Below, piece by piece: positions 1-12,029 of a stretch of 64,000 nt of DNA. Numbering within the stretch: position 1 is the stretch's first letter; each line of letters opens with the position of its first letter. Position numbers and translations under genes: made by a program. This stretch comes from Mauremys mutica (lineage: Eukaryota > Chordata > Testudines > Geoemydidae): the NCBI RefSeq assembly GCF_020497125.1, contig NC_059094.1, positions 6,675,733-6,739,732 on the forward strand. Direction: 5' to 3'. Below the pieces are notes generated by a model. That model saw only the letters and a program-made list of their open reading frames with translations. It was not told the DNA's origin and searched no databases.

Positions 1-845
1 CGGAGATGGAAAGTTTGAACATTGTTTGCCGTCAGCCTCATCCTCTGCCCTGTCGCAATCTCCCTGCTGCTACAGGGGCTGCTAAGAGGAGGGATTTGGA
101 GGAAAGCAAAGGTGCTTGGCATGAGGTGGTTGCAGACTCCCCTCCATTGTCAGGGTCCGGCACCCAATACCCGATCAGAGCCAGCTTCCGAGCAGCAACC
201 ACACAAAGGGTCCAATGCTGTGAAACTGAGAGTGGGTTTGGCCCGTGTGGGCTGCTGCTATCCCGTACAGGCCTGGGGCTGTGTTATTTCCTACAGATGT
301 ACCTGGACAGGCAGGTGAGTGGATCTTGCCCTCAGACTCCGCTGCTGTAACACGGGGAGAGGAGCCCTGCCTCACCTTGTGGCGGTGCTGGGAGACTCTC
401 ATTCAGGAATGTTTACGTGGTGCTTTGAGACCTTCAGATGGGAGGTGCTGGAGGGGCCTGGATACCTTTCTTATGCACCACCAGCTCTGAATGGTCCAGG
501 TCACATTGAGAAATCTCCCCCCACTCTCCCAAGTAGTCGTCTGTGCTCAAGAGCCTCTGACTTTACAATTTGGGGTCTGGGTGAAGGCTGGCTCCCTGCA
601 CTCTCTGGTAGCCACCAGGCGACATGGCCCTGCCTTGCTGTCCCGTCAGCATGCCCACTGGCTGGGTCATGACCTGCGTTCCAGGCGGGAGCCAGACAGC
701 GGCATGGCCTGCAATCAGAACAGGAGAGGAAAGGCGCTTTGGTCTGGTTTCGGTTGTTGGGTACAGTGTGGTGGTGGCCGGTGATATACAGGAGGTACGG
801 CTGGACGATCTGGTGCCCTTCGGGGATTAAACTGCGTGACTCTCT
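1..845. other. Intergenic, nothing recognised
   Basis: Mixed-composition DNA with short overlapping open frames on both strands. None shows a domain or a splice-bounded exon that I recognise. If the human gene order holds, SERINC2 should lie on the minus strand upstream of the PKI gene, but I find no SERINC exon here. Confidence 0.5.
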
Positions 846-1380
846 GGGTACATCTACACTGGGGATCGGCAACCTCTAGCACGTGGCTCGCCAGGGTAAG
901 CACCCTGGTGGGCCAGGCCAGTTTGTTTATCTGCCGCGTCGGCAGGTTCGGCCGATCGCAGCTCCCACTGGCCACGGTTCGCTCACCCAGGCCAACGGGG
1001 GAGGCAGGAAGCCGCAGCCAGCACATCCCTTGCCCGCGCTGCTTCCCGCCGCCCCCATTGGCCTGGGACTGTGAACCGCAACCACTGGGAGCCGCGATTG
1101 GCCGTAAACAAACTGGTCCGGCCCGCCAGGTTGCTTCCCCTAGCGAGCCACGTGCCAGAGGTTGCCAACCCCTGATCGACACTGAGATTAGACACTCACG
1201 GCTGGCCCGGGCCAGCTGACTCCGGCCAAGGGGCTGGTTAATTGTGGGGTAGACGTGCTTGGGCTGGAGCCTTGGCTCTAGGACCCTGAGTGGGGAGGGC
1301 CCCAGCGCTCGGACTGCAGCCTGAGCCTGAAGACCTGTGAGCCTGAATCAGCCCGGGCCAGCCGCAGTGTAGACGTACCC
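846..1380. mobile_element. Inverted-repeat (MITE-like) element, host of a nested insertion
   Basis: It starts GGGTACATCTACAC and ends GTGTAGACGTACCC, which are near-perfect inverted ends. The body contains paired GGCTGGCCCGGGCCAGC-like and AGCCTGAGCCTGA blocks. A second element (860-1174) sits inside, next to the left end. No transposase is encoded, so it is a non-autonomous DNA element. The superfamily is not assigned because I see no clear target duplication. Confidence 0.6.
860..1174. mobile_element. Palindromic hAT-type MITE nested in the 846-1380 element
   Basis: The left end reads GGGGATCGGCAACCTC and the right end is its inverse, GAGGTTGCCAACCCCTG. Inner arms (GGCTCGCCAGGG against CCTAGCGAGCC, and CCATTGGCCTGGGA against CCCAGGCCAACGGGG) make almost the whole element foldable. 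The flanks are atctacac and atcgacac (852-859, 1175-1182), a 7/8 match that fits an aged 8-bp hAT target duplication. Confidence 0.65.
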
Positions 1381-4300
1381 TCAGGCGCCTGCCTGGAGAA
1401 AGGGGCGGGCAAGGCAAGAGCTGGCAGAGCAGTGCGTCGGGCTGGCTCTGATTAGCACTGTTACCATTACTGGTGCGGGGAGCCGGAATAACTCAGACCC
1501 GTCTCTCCTTTCCCTAGACACTGGGCCTACGACAGAAAGGCCTGTCCTGCTGCGCCGTATTGCTCGGGGCGCTTGCAGCTGGGCAGATTAATGCTGTCGT
1601 GCAGAAACGCCCATGGTGATATTTCCATCCCCGGCCGGGGGAGCAGCGGCCAGCGCCCGCTGCCCAGAAAGCACTCAGTGAATTAGCAGCCTCATGCTCT
1701 TTGACTGTCTCCCAGGCGCTGAAGGGGAAGTTTTGGCACATTAGAGTGACGGGCAATTGATCGAAAAGCTCTGCCTCCAGCGAGGCCGGGCGCGTCTGTC
1801 TGTCTGTCCCACCCACCCCCCGCACCCCTGCCTTCCTAGGGGTTCCAAAGCCGCTGCATTTATGCCCATGATTGCAATAGGAGCCGCACACTCGTATCTG
1901 CACCACCCTTCCTCCCGGGGCATTAGCCGTCGTTTTTTCTGTCCTTCCAGCTGCCTCGAGTTCTCCGTCTGTCCCATCCCTCGCTGGCCCTTGCTGTCAC
2001 TCTCTGGTTCTCCCAGGGTTTTGAAGTTACTAGTTCAGTAAGGGCCTGATCCTGCAAAGGCCTGATCCTGTGGTTAGTGTCTCATGCGCTCAGCATATTG
2101 CAGGAATAGGGTCTAGATGCTGCCTGTGGACCCGCCCCCTGTTAGGTTAGCTGAGCTACTGCTGAGGCCATGGCGGGAGGCTGTGAAGGGAGGCAGTTAG
2201 CTGGTGGGTGGTGCAGCTCCCTGCGATTAGCTTTGTCTTGGGGAGTTTTGAGCCCCACGTTGTTATTTGCCTGGTGGGGTGTCGAGATGCCCCCGGTAGG
2301 GATCAGGGCCCGTTGTGCTAGACACCACACCCACATACGGAAACAACGCTCCTGGCCTCAACGCGCTCCCAGGAGGAGCCTCCCTCTGGATTTCATTTAA
2401 CACCCAGGGTGCTGGGGCACTGTGAGTTCGGGGCTCGCTGGCCCAGCCTGTGCCCATGCATGAGGCTGTCGCGGTAAAACTGTGCCGTGATCAGTGTCTG
2501 GGTTGCTGCGGTTCTGAATGGATTTAGGGGATGGGGAACCAGGGGTGGTGCCAGACTCTTCCCGGCGGGGGGCTGAGGTGGGCTAGAGAGAAAATTGGGT
2601 GGGGGCTGCACTATACATCTTGTGGGCACATACAGGAGCACTGAGGCTCGCCTGCCCCCACAGGCAGGAGGGCTCTGACCCCTCACTGCCTCTTTGTGGG
2701 AAGGGCCCTGGAGCCACCTGGGCTCCGGCCTGCGGCTTGAGGTCACCCCCGCACCCCTCACATTGCCCGCCACCCCGCAGCCTAGCTCAGCTCAGTGCCT
2801 GGCGAGCCCACCGCTAGCAGCCCTCGGACAGCCAGACCCTTTGCAGGGTCCTCTGGGGCCTGCCTGCCTCGCTCACAGCAGCAGCACCCCCTGTGCTCCC
2901 AACTTGGCTGCGGGTCCCCGTCCCTGTGCCACCCCCACGGCGTGCAGTGCCCCACACCAGGCTGCACATTACAGCTCCACCGTGTGTCAGTCCCCTCCTC
3001 GCACGGTCTGGGACTCCTCCCGCACCTACAGTTCCTCTGTTCGGGGCTCTGTGCCCCTCATCCACGCCCCCTTCCTCTAGCCATGCTCCCCTCGGGGATC
3101 CCCCCTCCCCAATGCGTCCGCCCCCCCACTGAGATCCCTTCCCCATGCATGTTCCTCTTCCCTTGTTCTGTGACCCCCGCCCCAACCAAGCCCCACCTCC
3201 CCATCTGTGATCCTCCTCTCCCATGCATGCTCCCCCCCTCCCCATCAGTGAGTCCCCCTGCCCCATCTGTGATCCCCTTCCTTATGCACACTCCCCCCCC
3301 GCCATCTCGCTCCCTGCATGCTTCCTCCCTTGTTTGTTGTTATTCCCACCCCTTCCTGTGCTCGACCTGCCTCCCTTACTGATGTGCTGCTGCTGGCGGC
3401 AGCGCTGCCTTCAGAGCTGGGAACCGAGCCCGCAGCCGCCCATCTCCAGCCACCCGGCTCTGAAGGCAGCTCCACCGCCCGCAGCAGCACAGACGTGAGG
3501 GTGGTGATGCCGTACCAAGCCACCCTTAATAATGCCTAACGTTTGAACTGTGCGCTGGGAGGGGTGGCTGCAGGGTCCCCCCTCAGCACCGCCCCTGCGG
3601 GGAACAGAAATCAACCCACTGTGGCTAGCACCCAGTGCCCATTTGGGCAGAGCCCACTTCATGCTTGCCAAAGGGCTGGGCGGGGGGAGTAGAGTTTAAA
3701 TTGCAGGGATCACTACTAGGCTCTTATATGGCATGTGAAGTGGGGTGCTTGGCATCCCGCACACCCCACTCAGGCCTGGCGTCTCCATCACCCTGCACCT
3801 TGTGTGTCATTTACACTGTGCAAAAACAGCACCGTTCCCAGCTGGCAGCCTTTTACACGCACTTTGCGCTGGCGTCGGTGACCACTCAAGGAGCAGAGCA
3901 ACGAAGATGCAGCCCCTCTCCCCAGCAGGGGGCGATAGGAGGTCCACCTTGTCTGAACCCGTTCTGACTGCCAGTACTCGGCCCAAGCCAGCACCTGTCT
4001 CTCCCCGACACAGAGTGTTCGCAGCCTCCCGTGCCTCTCCCAGAGAGCCCTGCTCCTGAGTGGGAGAGGAGAGGGGCAGTGGGACAAGACAGAAAGGGAT
4101 TCTCTGTTCGCTGCTAGGAAATAGTCTTCTCTCGCCCCCTGAATGTGGAGCGTGGTGGAGAGAGGCCAGGCTGCGGGAGCCGGGGGAGTTCATTGTGGAG
4201 GACATTGGGGCAGCTCTGTCTGGGAGCGGCCGCTGGGCTGCATGTGGGCATCCCCAGGACGGCTCTGAGGGGTTCGCTGTCTCTTTGCACAGGCCGTGCT

Positions 4301-6518
4301 GCGTCGCTCTGTGGGCAAAGGCCAGTCACGCTGGGACCGAGCCCCAGTCTGAGCCCCCGATTCTCTTGGTGAAATCGCTCCCCAGGCTGGAGGACGTCTG
4401 GAGGGGGAGACCCCACCCCAGGGAGCCTACCCCAGGCAAGTGGAGCCCCTGGGAACTCGGAGAGCCAGAGCCAGCCCCTTTTGGAAGGCTGCAGGTAAGG
4501 CTGCACCTCTGCTCCTGTTCCCTCTGGGCTTGGCTGAGTGTCACCCACTTACAATGTGCTAGGACAGAGCCAGGGCTGCTGGCGAGGGCAGGTCCCTGGA
4601 GACGGTCAGCCAGAGGCTGTGATTCCCCACAAGGGAAACCTGCAGGGTGCAGAACCAGAGGGGAGACGAAGCCTGTTCCCATTGCCCTTTTCAACAGCGC
4701 AGACAAGGTTGCTCTGCAGCTGACTGCGTGCACACATGGTGCCCAGGAGCCCTGGTAAACCCTGCCCCGGCCACTCCCCACCTGGCGGCCCTGCGTGCCC
4801 CACGAGAACCTTCAGCCCCACCAAACCCAAACAGCTAAGTCCCAGGCCAAGCTGGGCCGGCCCAGTTCCTTGTGGGCAGGAGGCCCCGTCAGAGAAACCA
4901 GCTCCCACGGGCACTCGCTGGGCCCCTTGTTGGGCAGCTGAGCAGAGAGGCCGCGGAGTGGCTGGGCCAAGGAGACTGAACTGCCCTCTTCCCCTACCAG
5001 GGTGAGACACTTGGGCAGGGCACATGGGGGAAGCTTGGACTGCTCCCTGCCCCCAGAGCACCCACACACCCCCCGAGTCCTAGGGCTGTCACCTCCGAGG
5101 CACAGAAAAAACAGCCGCTCTGTGGGTGGGGCCAGGCCCAGGAGGGAGGGGCCACATCCCAGGGGAGGCAGGTCCGGGACCCAGGGGAGCAGGGTTGGTC
5201 TGTGGGTGGGGCCAGGTCCCAGGTCTGGGGGGAACCATGGGGAGGGGCTACATGAGACTTGGGGGGATTTGGGGCAGGACTAGGGCTCGGGTTCCTGAAC
5301 AGCTGATGGCTGCTGCAGGCAGCAGAGCAGGACCTGGGTGCCAGTGGGACGGCTGCAGCACACTCCCAGCCATGCCGTGCGTAGCAGGGCTGGCACGTGC
5401 TGAGAGCCATTGAACCAAACTGGAAACCCTGGAAACCACTTCAGGCCAGGGAGTGTGGCAGCACCTCCAGCACCCCTAGTTCCAGCACCTGTGGTCGTGT
5501 GTGGCCGGTAGCTAAGATCACCCAGCAAAAACACTGGCATGTTACTTTGTTGTGACGGGAAACGGGCAAATCACAAGAAAAACCAGCCGGGTGGCAGCCC
5601 TACTAGCACCAAAGTCCCGTGAAGTGCCTGAGGACAGGAAATGGTGTAGGGAGAAACCCAAGTCTGTACCCCACCAGGAGAGATGAGAAGCCCAGGTTAC
5701 CCACCGTCCAGGCCGGTCCCCCTCCTGTACTGAGTCATGGAGGAGGTGAACCTGTTGTCGCCCCAGCTACAGAGCCAGGCTCTTTAGTTCAAGGTATAGA
5801 TACCCCGGCTCCTGCCTCTGGAGCTCCCCTGATGCCAGCCCCCATGGCTGCTGTCACTGCCTCCCACTGCCCCTGCCCTCCAGCTCCCGCTTCCCGGAGT
5901 CATTCCCAGGCCAGCGAGTGAGTGTCACAGACAATGGGCCAAGGCCTGGTGCTGGGGGAATTGCCAGCTGAAGGACGCCCCGTACTGTCCCCTCCCAGGA
6001 GCCCCTGCCTGCCCCACCCTGCTCCTCCCCCCTCGCAGCAGCCCCGAGAGGACCCGGGTGTTTAAAACCCCACCCCGATGCACAGGATTTCTACAGAAGC
6101 CGAGGCCGTGGTGGTGCAGATTAAAGTAACCGTATGTTCCCTGCCCCCAAGAGGCTCACAACCCAGGTTCAGTGTAGCACAGAATGGGGCCAATGGGCAC
6201 AGGGTCTAGTCCGGCCGCACTCGCAGACGTGACGTGCGTGGCAGTTACAAAGTGCTGTGTGCACATCTCACTGGGAGGGACAAAAGCCGGCACGTTACAG
6301 CTTTTCCTTGGCAACCAGCTAGGCCATACCAAACCCAGCCAGGTGGCCACCCTAGGCATGGGGGTGTGGCGAAGACAGAGGATTTCTCTGCCTCCATCTT
6401 GGTTTGAGTCCTTCTCCCCCCATGTGCTCTGATCCAAAGGGTCTGAGCTCCGCACTCAGGCCCCTGGGGTGGGATGGGGAAGCAGGAGAGTCTAGCCTGA
6501 CCTGGGTGTGCCTTCTAG
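1381..6518. other. GC-rich intergenic or 5' flank of the PKI gene
   Basis: No coding exon could be supported. The stretch is rich in G/C tracts, with a pyrimidine-rich tandem tract around 3085-3345. Upstream non-coding exons of the PKI gene are expected somewhere here, because its ATG exon opens with an intron acceptor, but I cannot place them. Confidence 0.4.
3085..3345. repeat. Degenerate C/T-rich tandem repeat
   Basis: Irregular repetition of units built on CCCCATSTGTGATCC and CCCATGCATGYTCC separated by C runs. Periodicity is roughly 20-45 bases and the units have drifted. Long open frames on both strands are products of the skewed composition. Confidence 0.55.
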
Positions 6519-6525
6519 GGGAAGC

Positions 6526-6670
6526 ATGACTGAGGTGGAGCCTGTGCTGGACTTTGCATCCTCTGGGAGGACTGGCCGCAGGAACGCCCTCCCTGACATC
6601 CTGGGCTCGCCGGCCGGCGTCAGCCCCTCCGACCTGCCTCTGAAATTAGCTGAAATGTCTCTAAGCTCAG
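6526..6670 (+). CDS. PKI coding exon 1 (pseudosubstrate and export signal)
   Basis: Encodes residues 1-48 plus one base. The acceptor is at 6517-6518 (ccttctag) with a 7-base leader before the ATG. The donor is at 6671 (ctcag then gtatgt), close to consensus. It holds all the inhibitory residues and the export signal. Confidence 0.88.
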
Positions 6671-7660
6671 GTATGTACCAGACAGCAGGTCTGGCCCTGC
6701 CTGATGGGCCCTGCCCTGTGTCCCCCAGGGAATCTGGTCCTGTGGCCACTGGAGACAGAGGGGAGATGTGCCCTGCAGAAGGGTCACACTGCCTAGGAGC
6801 ATGGACTAGTGGTCACAGCAGGGACCTGACTCGTCACTTCCTCTCAGCACCTCTAATTCCCCATCTGGAACAATGGGGATTGTTATGTGTTATTATTGTG
6901 ATAGGCATCTCTCTAGTGTGAGTATCGTTATTTATCGCTTGTGGTACCATAGTGCTTGGGAGCCCTAGTCACAGACCAGGCCACATGGCGCTAGGCGCTG
7001 TACAGATGCAGAACGGACACATGCTCCCTGTCCTAAAGAGCTGACACGCTGAGCAGCGCCATGGCACGCGGGTGCCCTGCCAGAGCACACAGCCAGCCTT
7101 TGCCTAGCACGCCTCGCCCTGCTCCAGCGCCAGGGGAGCCTTGCCTGAAAGCTAGTTCCTTCGCGGCTGTGGTCACTACGACATGGCTGCCTTGAACAAC
7201 ACGTTGGGCATCCTTGGCAGTCTCTGAATAAGCCAAGGAGCTAGTCCCTTCTGGGCAAGGGCTGAGCAACCCGGGGGCTGGCCCGGGACAAGGATACCGC
7301 AGGAGTGCTGGGGCTGTCTATGGGCTGGGGGGCCACCCAGGGACAGGAGATCTGGAGGGAATGGGGCTGTCTGTGGGCAGAAGTGCTGGGGGAGTGGCAC
7401 TGGCTGGCAGTAGTGGGGCTGGCTGGGGGCTGGAGGGAATGGGTCTCGCTGGGGCTGGGAGTGGGGCTGGCTGGGGGCTGCAGGGAGCGGGGAGGACGGT
7501 GCTGTACCCGTTTGTGGACTGAGAATTGTGCTTTCCAGGGCTTTTCACTGCACTTGCCTCCCTTGCTCTCTCCACAGACAGATCCCAAGAAATGCAGTCC
7601 CCCTCCACAGAGGTGCCCCCGCAGCAGCCCCAAAGCCCAGAGCTGAAGGATACGTCTTAA
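6526..7660 (+). CDS. cAMP-dependent protein kinase inhibitor (PKI) family, complete 75-aa gene, PKI-beta-like
   Basis: Two coding exons, 6526-6670 and 7578-7660, join in phase 1 to give 75 residues, the usual PKI length (PKI-alpha is 76). Family role: PKI proteins bind the free catalytic subunit of protein kinase A as a pseudosubstrate and carry it out of the nucleus. Residues seen: Phe10; Arg15, Arg18 and Arg19 of SGRTGRRNALPD, with Ala21 where a substrate would have Ser; then a leucine-rich export signal LPLKLAEMSL (residues 37-46) keeping all four spaced hydrophobics. The tail is acidic/polar and Pro/Gln-rich, as in the family. ALPDI and SDLPLKL are closest to PKI-beta. The start is the first ATG after acceptor ttctag at 6518, so 5'UTR exons lie upstream. 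I see no clear AATAAA. The human FABP3 locus has no such gene to my knowledge. Confidence 0.88.
6935..7030. repeat. Ancient SINE/LINE 3'-tail fragment in the PKI intron
   Basis: Carries a CTAGGCGCTGTACAGATGCA motif preceded by GGAGCCCTAGTCACAGACCAGG. The same wording recurs in fragments at 9060-9170, 17570-17640, 27015-27100 and 56365-56425, so it is an old dispersed family. Assignment to a CORE-SINE or L3-like tail is by resemblance only. Confidence 0.45.
7290..7500. repeat. G-rich imperfect tandem repeat in the PKI intron
   Basis: Repeats of GGGGCTGGCTGGGGGCTG and GGGAATGGG-type blocks end about 75 bases before the second coding exon. The + strand carries G runs, so it is prone to quadruplex formation. 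Confidence 0.5.
7578..7660 (+). CDS. PKI coding exon 2 (C-terminal tail)
   Basis: Encodes residues 49-75 and the TAA stop. The acceptor tctccacag ends at 7577. The reading frame continues exactly in the phase left by exon 1. The tail is Ser/Pro/Gln/Glu-rich with no fold, like the variable tails of other PKI proteins. Confidence 0.83.
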
Positions 7661-10600
7661 CACCTCCCCTGGGATGCACTTCTGACCAGCAGGGAAAGGA
7701 GAGACTGTTGAGCATCAACCCCGCTTGACTGGTGGGGCCTGGAGTTTGCTGGGTTTTCCTTGGTGCTATGCAGCAAGAACATCTTGTGTTCCTTGGAGCG
7801 GGGGCGTAGAGGAACCTCCAAGGGGGAATAAGCAACCACGCGTTTGGCAAAGCTGGGGAAAACCCCTGCGGGGAAACGTTTCTTTGGTGGCATTTAAGGA
7901 CACGACTTAGGAACCAAGGGTGTTTGTTTGGGGGTATTTCCTCATCTTCACACCCGAACAGCCGCCCGCGATGTCTCCGTGCTAGGATCGTGACGAGCAA
8001 CCAAGGGTTGTTCTTAGCTGAGTACGTTTGTTCACTGTGATGTTCTGGGGCACAATTTCCTTGTCTTTTCTTTTGTGATAGGTGATCCAGTATCCTTATT
8101 CAGGCCTTCTGACAAGTCTGGGGCAAATGGCGCAGTGGGGGCCGTAGCATATTCTCCTCTCTGGCACCCAAAGGTGAAGCCCTTGTCTGGCAAACAGAAG
8201 CGAATCCCTTCCCAGGCTGGGTCCTGCTTATGCCGGGACCCAGTGTGACCCCTGCGACTTGCGGGATAAAGGTACCTGGAGCCCTGGCTCCCTTTAGGAG
8301 CTCGCCAACCAAAGGGGAGGACGTTTGGCAGTTTCACCAAAGTCTCAAAGCAGCCAGCAGCCCAAACCGGGGCGTAAGTGACGCCAATCCACGGAGCTTA
8401 GCCCCCCGGGCTTGCCTGGACCACCCCCCCCCAGCAGCACCCCTGCCCCAGTTGTGGGCATACTGTGCACAGCTACCTCCCCCACCACTGGCCTTCAGGA
8501 GCCCCCAGCCATGGCTGCCGCCTGAGCTAATCAGGAGCATCCAGCCCTCGGGACGAAGAACTGAGAAGGGGCGTCAGTGGGTTTCACAGCAAACCCCAGA
8601 GGGGGCCGCCCTACACCACAGCAGAGAACCTCAGGCCTAGGATTTTGCTGCCTAACCACAGGCGTTGTCTAACTGGCAGCACACTGCCCTCTGCAGGGAG
8701 ATTGGTGCGTTACACAGGCCCAAATTCCCATCCCTTAGCGGCCAGGATGGCAGGGAATGATCTGCAGGCGGTACAAGGCGCTACTCAGGTTTTAGGGGGG
8801 ATTTAATGTTTGCTTTTCACTACAGGCATAGAGGGACCCCCCCACCGTGCCTGGATCCTCCCTGCCCCCGAGAGGAGGAAACCTAGTGGTTTGGCTCAGA
8901 TATACTGTGGCACTTCAGTGAGTGCTGCCGTGGCCACATGGGGCAGGGTTCTGGATTGATAGAGGGCTCCCTCCTGCCCTCTTGCAATGGTCCCCTCCAG
9001 AGGGGAGCTCTGGGACAGAGAGCCCTGGTGTCCTGCTCCACATGGCCTCTCTCTTACTGTTCCTGTTGTTTGTATTGCAGTGGTGCCTAGAAGCCCCTGT
9101 CATGGGCCCAGGCCCCACTGGGCTGGGCACTGTGCAGACACAGCGGAGACACTCCCAGTCCTGAAGATCGGGTGTGCAATGGGCCGTGCCCCAGGCTGCA
9201 GGAGGGCTCATGCTGGCTTTCGCCCCAGCACTGCCTGTGGCCACCTGGCTCGCTGGAGGGAGACAAGCACTATGCATCCATGAGGACTCACTGCCACTGG
9301 CCTCGCGTCCGGCCTTGGGCACACAGGAGCCAGGAGAATAGCCATAGGCATGGGAGGGCTCTGCAATGATTCCCTCGAAGGAATTAGTTTAGATTCAGGC
9401 TTTCCCCTCCCACTTGTGTCCCTGGGCTCCCTAACTCCTCCTTTAAGTGGGCACCCTGTGCCTGTGCTGCCAGCCCCTCCACGGTTGCCTCCAGCCATGA
9501 TCTCTGGTTTGGGTGCTCAGGGGACGAGAGATGCCCTTTTGGATTGTTGTCCTTTCCCTGGGGGCTGGGAGCATCGCCTTTGCTGGCCTTTCACCTTCTG
9601 CCAGTGCAAAGGCCAAGGAGTCTGAGGCTGACCCCAGTCTCTGAGAATGCAGAACTGCTGCCCAGGTTTCTTATTGAACCTCCTGGGCTACCAGACCCAG
9701 CAAACTGATGTGCAGGACACTCCTTCCTCATCTGTCACTCTAAGGCCAGGTCTCCAGCATGGTATCTCCTGCCTTGGCACTGGGAAGTTCCTGCTGGGAG
9801 AGGACTGAGCCGTGCAGGGGCTCTGGTCTCCCAGCTGTGGAATCAGGGTAGAGCTCTGTGCCCAGGCAGGACTGGGGTCATCACAATACAGCTGGGATGC
9901 AGAAGCACATCGGTGTCGCGAGGAACAAGATGCTTCTAATAAACCTGGAAGGACTTTGTGCTGCACAGTAATACCGGCCCTTTGCCATTCTCCAGCACCT
10001 TCCATTGGAGGATCTCAAAGTCCTACACAAAAAGATCACATGCACCCAAAAATACAACCCGACCCTGGTTACAGATGGGAATGAATATATCACTGGTCCA
10101 AGATACTTGCTACACCCAGTGTTGGGCATTTAAAAAACAAAAACCAAAACATTACAGCTCCATTGATACACAGAACAACTCCGAAAGGCTTGACAGAGAC
10201 TTAAGAAATTCATTTCTCACAAACTACCTAGGGGACAAAACAGACACTTCCTGCCATTAAAAAAGCTGGTATTCTCAGCTTTCCAGGGGTATAAAGCACT
10301 AATTGCTAATCATCAAAGGCCATTTTATCAGCTCTTTTAAAATCTCATCACTCCGATTACCACCTTGCTTCCCACTCCCCTTTCCGCACACTTGAATTCC
10401 AATGTGTTTTGGTAGCTGCCATCTCAAGAACTACTTGAGACAGAAACTGATGCTGCCTGGCCTCTGGAGTGGAAGCTTGGGAATCTCAGATTTCCAAGGG
10501 GATAAAGCGTCAACCTCTAACTTGAAATACCAGCTGCTAAAATCACACTGGAATGACCGTTACAAACGTGCTTTGTTGATGGGACCAATACAAATGGTTT

Positions 10601-12029
10601 CAGGACCAATATGATTTTTCTAAGCACTGATCCTATGCTGAATTTGCAAAACGTCCATCTGCCAAGATATTGCTGGAAGGCTCAGGCCTAGATTCTGATC
10701 TCAGTGACTACCAGGATAAATCTAGAGTAAATCCATTGCAGTGAATGGAGTTATTCCAATTTTACACCAGTGGAAATGAGACCAGACTCTGGCCCCCCAC
10801 GGCTAAATAATGCTTGTAAAAGGATACTGGATTTAGCATCATTCCTAACACATAAACAAGAGGTTTCCTGGATTTAATGTCTGTGTAATGTGTATGTGTG
10901 GGTGTGTGTCGGATGTGTATAGTGTGTACATGCTGCTTCCTGGAGCATCTGAGCACAGCTGGGAACAGAGTGAATGTGGAGACTAGTTTGTGGTGGACAC
11001 TTGCGACCAGGGATTGGGGCTGGGAGGAAGGTCTGAGGACTGGGATTTCCAAAGGGAAATTTCAGATGGGCACATGCCCCCAGCGCCCAAACCCTCAGAT
11101 CTCATTGGTTTTGACTTGGTTGCTGTCAGGAATTGAGATGGGGCGGCGAGTGCAGTGAACACGGGAGTTCTTTTTTTAAGGGAGCAGCGTGCGTCTCTGG
11201 GAGAGTCCCGAGCTGCTCCCACCTGGGGACTTGTGTGGGTAATAAATTGTGAGTATTTTCCTGTGAACCCCCGTGCAGCGTGTGGTTTCTTTGGTCAGAG
11301 GGAGTGTAGCCACGGTGGGAGGGCCGTCCAGGAGAGAGCGGGGCTTCCCAAATGAAATCTCTCTCTGGTTTGCAAACAGAGGGACATAGGGAGCTGAACT
11401 GCATGCAGGGTGTGTATGTTTGTGTAGGGGAAGGTGTTGCAAGCTGGGAGGATTGTGGGGTGAAGATCTCCAGGGCTAGCAGATGATCATCGGGGTGGGG
11501 GTAAGGAAGTGATATTAGCGAGAGAAGCAGGTAGCTCATTAGGGGAGAGCCATTCAAAAAGGGATTGGACATGTATATGGCTATCAAAAATAGCCGGAGT
11601 TCGCACAATTGGCCATGCAGAGTGTGGGGTGAGGACGTACACTGAACTCAATGGCATTTCTCTGCATTTTGGTGACAATCTGAAACCCCCAAAAGCCTGG
11701 TTTCCATTAGCACCAGGCCCACCGAGTGCCAATTCGGTCAAGATACAGGGGTGAGACAGTGACGTCACAGAGGCTTGAAGGAGGGGCAGCCTTCTCTGGT
11801 TTTCCCCTGAATCAGTGGGGTTCTGACCAGAGTACACGGCAAGGGGTCTGGCCATCATCTGGGTGAGGGCTCAGGGCTCAGATTCCGAATGGGACCCTGT
11901 GGTGGGGGACACACCTCTTGTGAGCGCCCCCTGTCGGCTGTGAACTGCATCAGGTGGGTCTTTGGTGGCTCAGCCCTCCAGCTAAGTCACAGTCAAATGC
12001 AGGAACGAACCCCTTCCGAGGTCAAAGGT
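7661..12029. other. Intergenic between the PKI gene and a CR1 fragment
   Basis: No exon supported. It contains an old tail fragment (9060-9170), a duplicated short motif (10268-10306 and 10477-10520) and a short TG-rich tract near 10885-10930. The 3'UTR of the PKI gene must begin here, but its end is not marked by a clear AATAAA. Confidence 0.4.
9060..9170. repeat. Ancient SINE/LINE 3'-tail fragment
   Basis: Carries TTGTATTGCAGTGGTGCCTAGAAGCCCC, split by mutations, and a GGGCACTGTGCAGACACA end. It belongs to the same dispersed family as the fragment in the PKI intron. Confidence 0.45.

Noticed and set aside
2795..3382. 195-residue Pro/Ser-rich plus-strand open frame
   Set aside because: It covers the degenerate C/T tandem tract, and the opposite strand is equally open.
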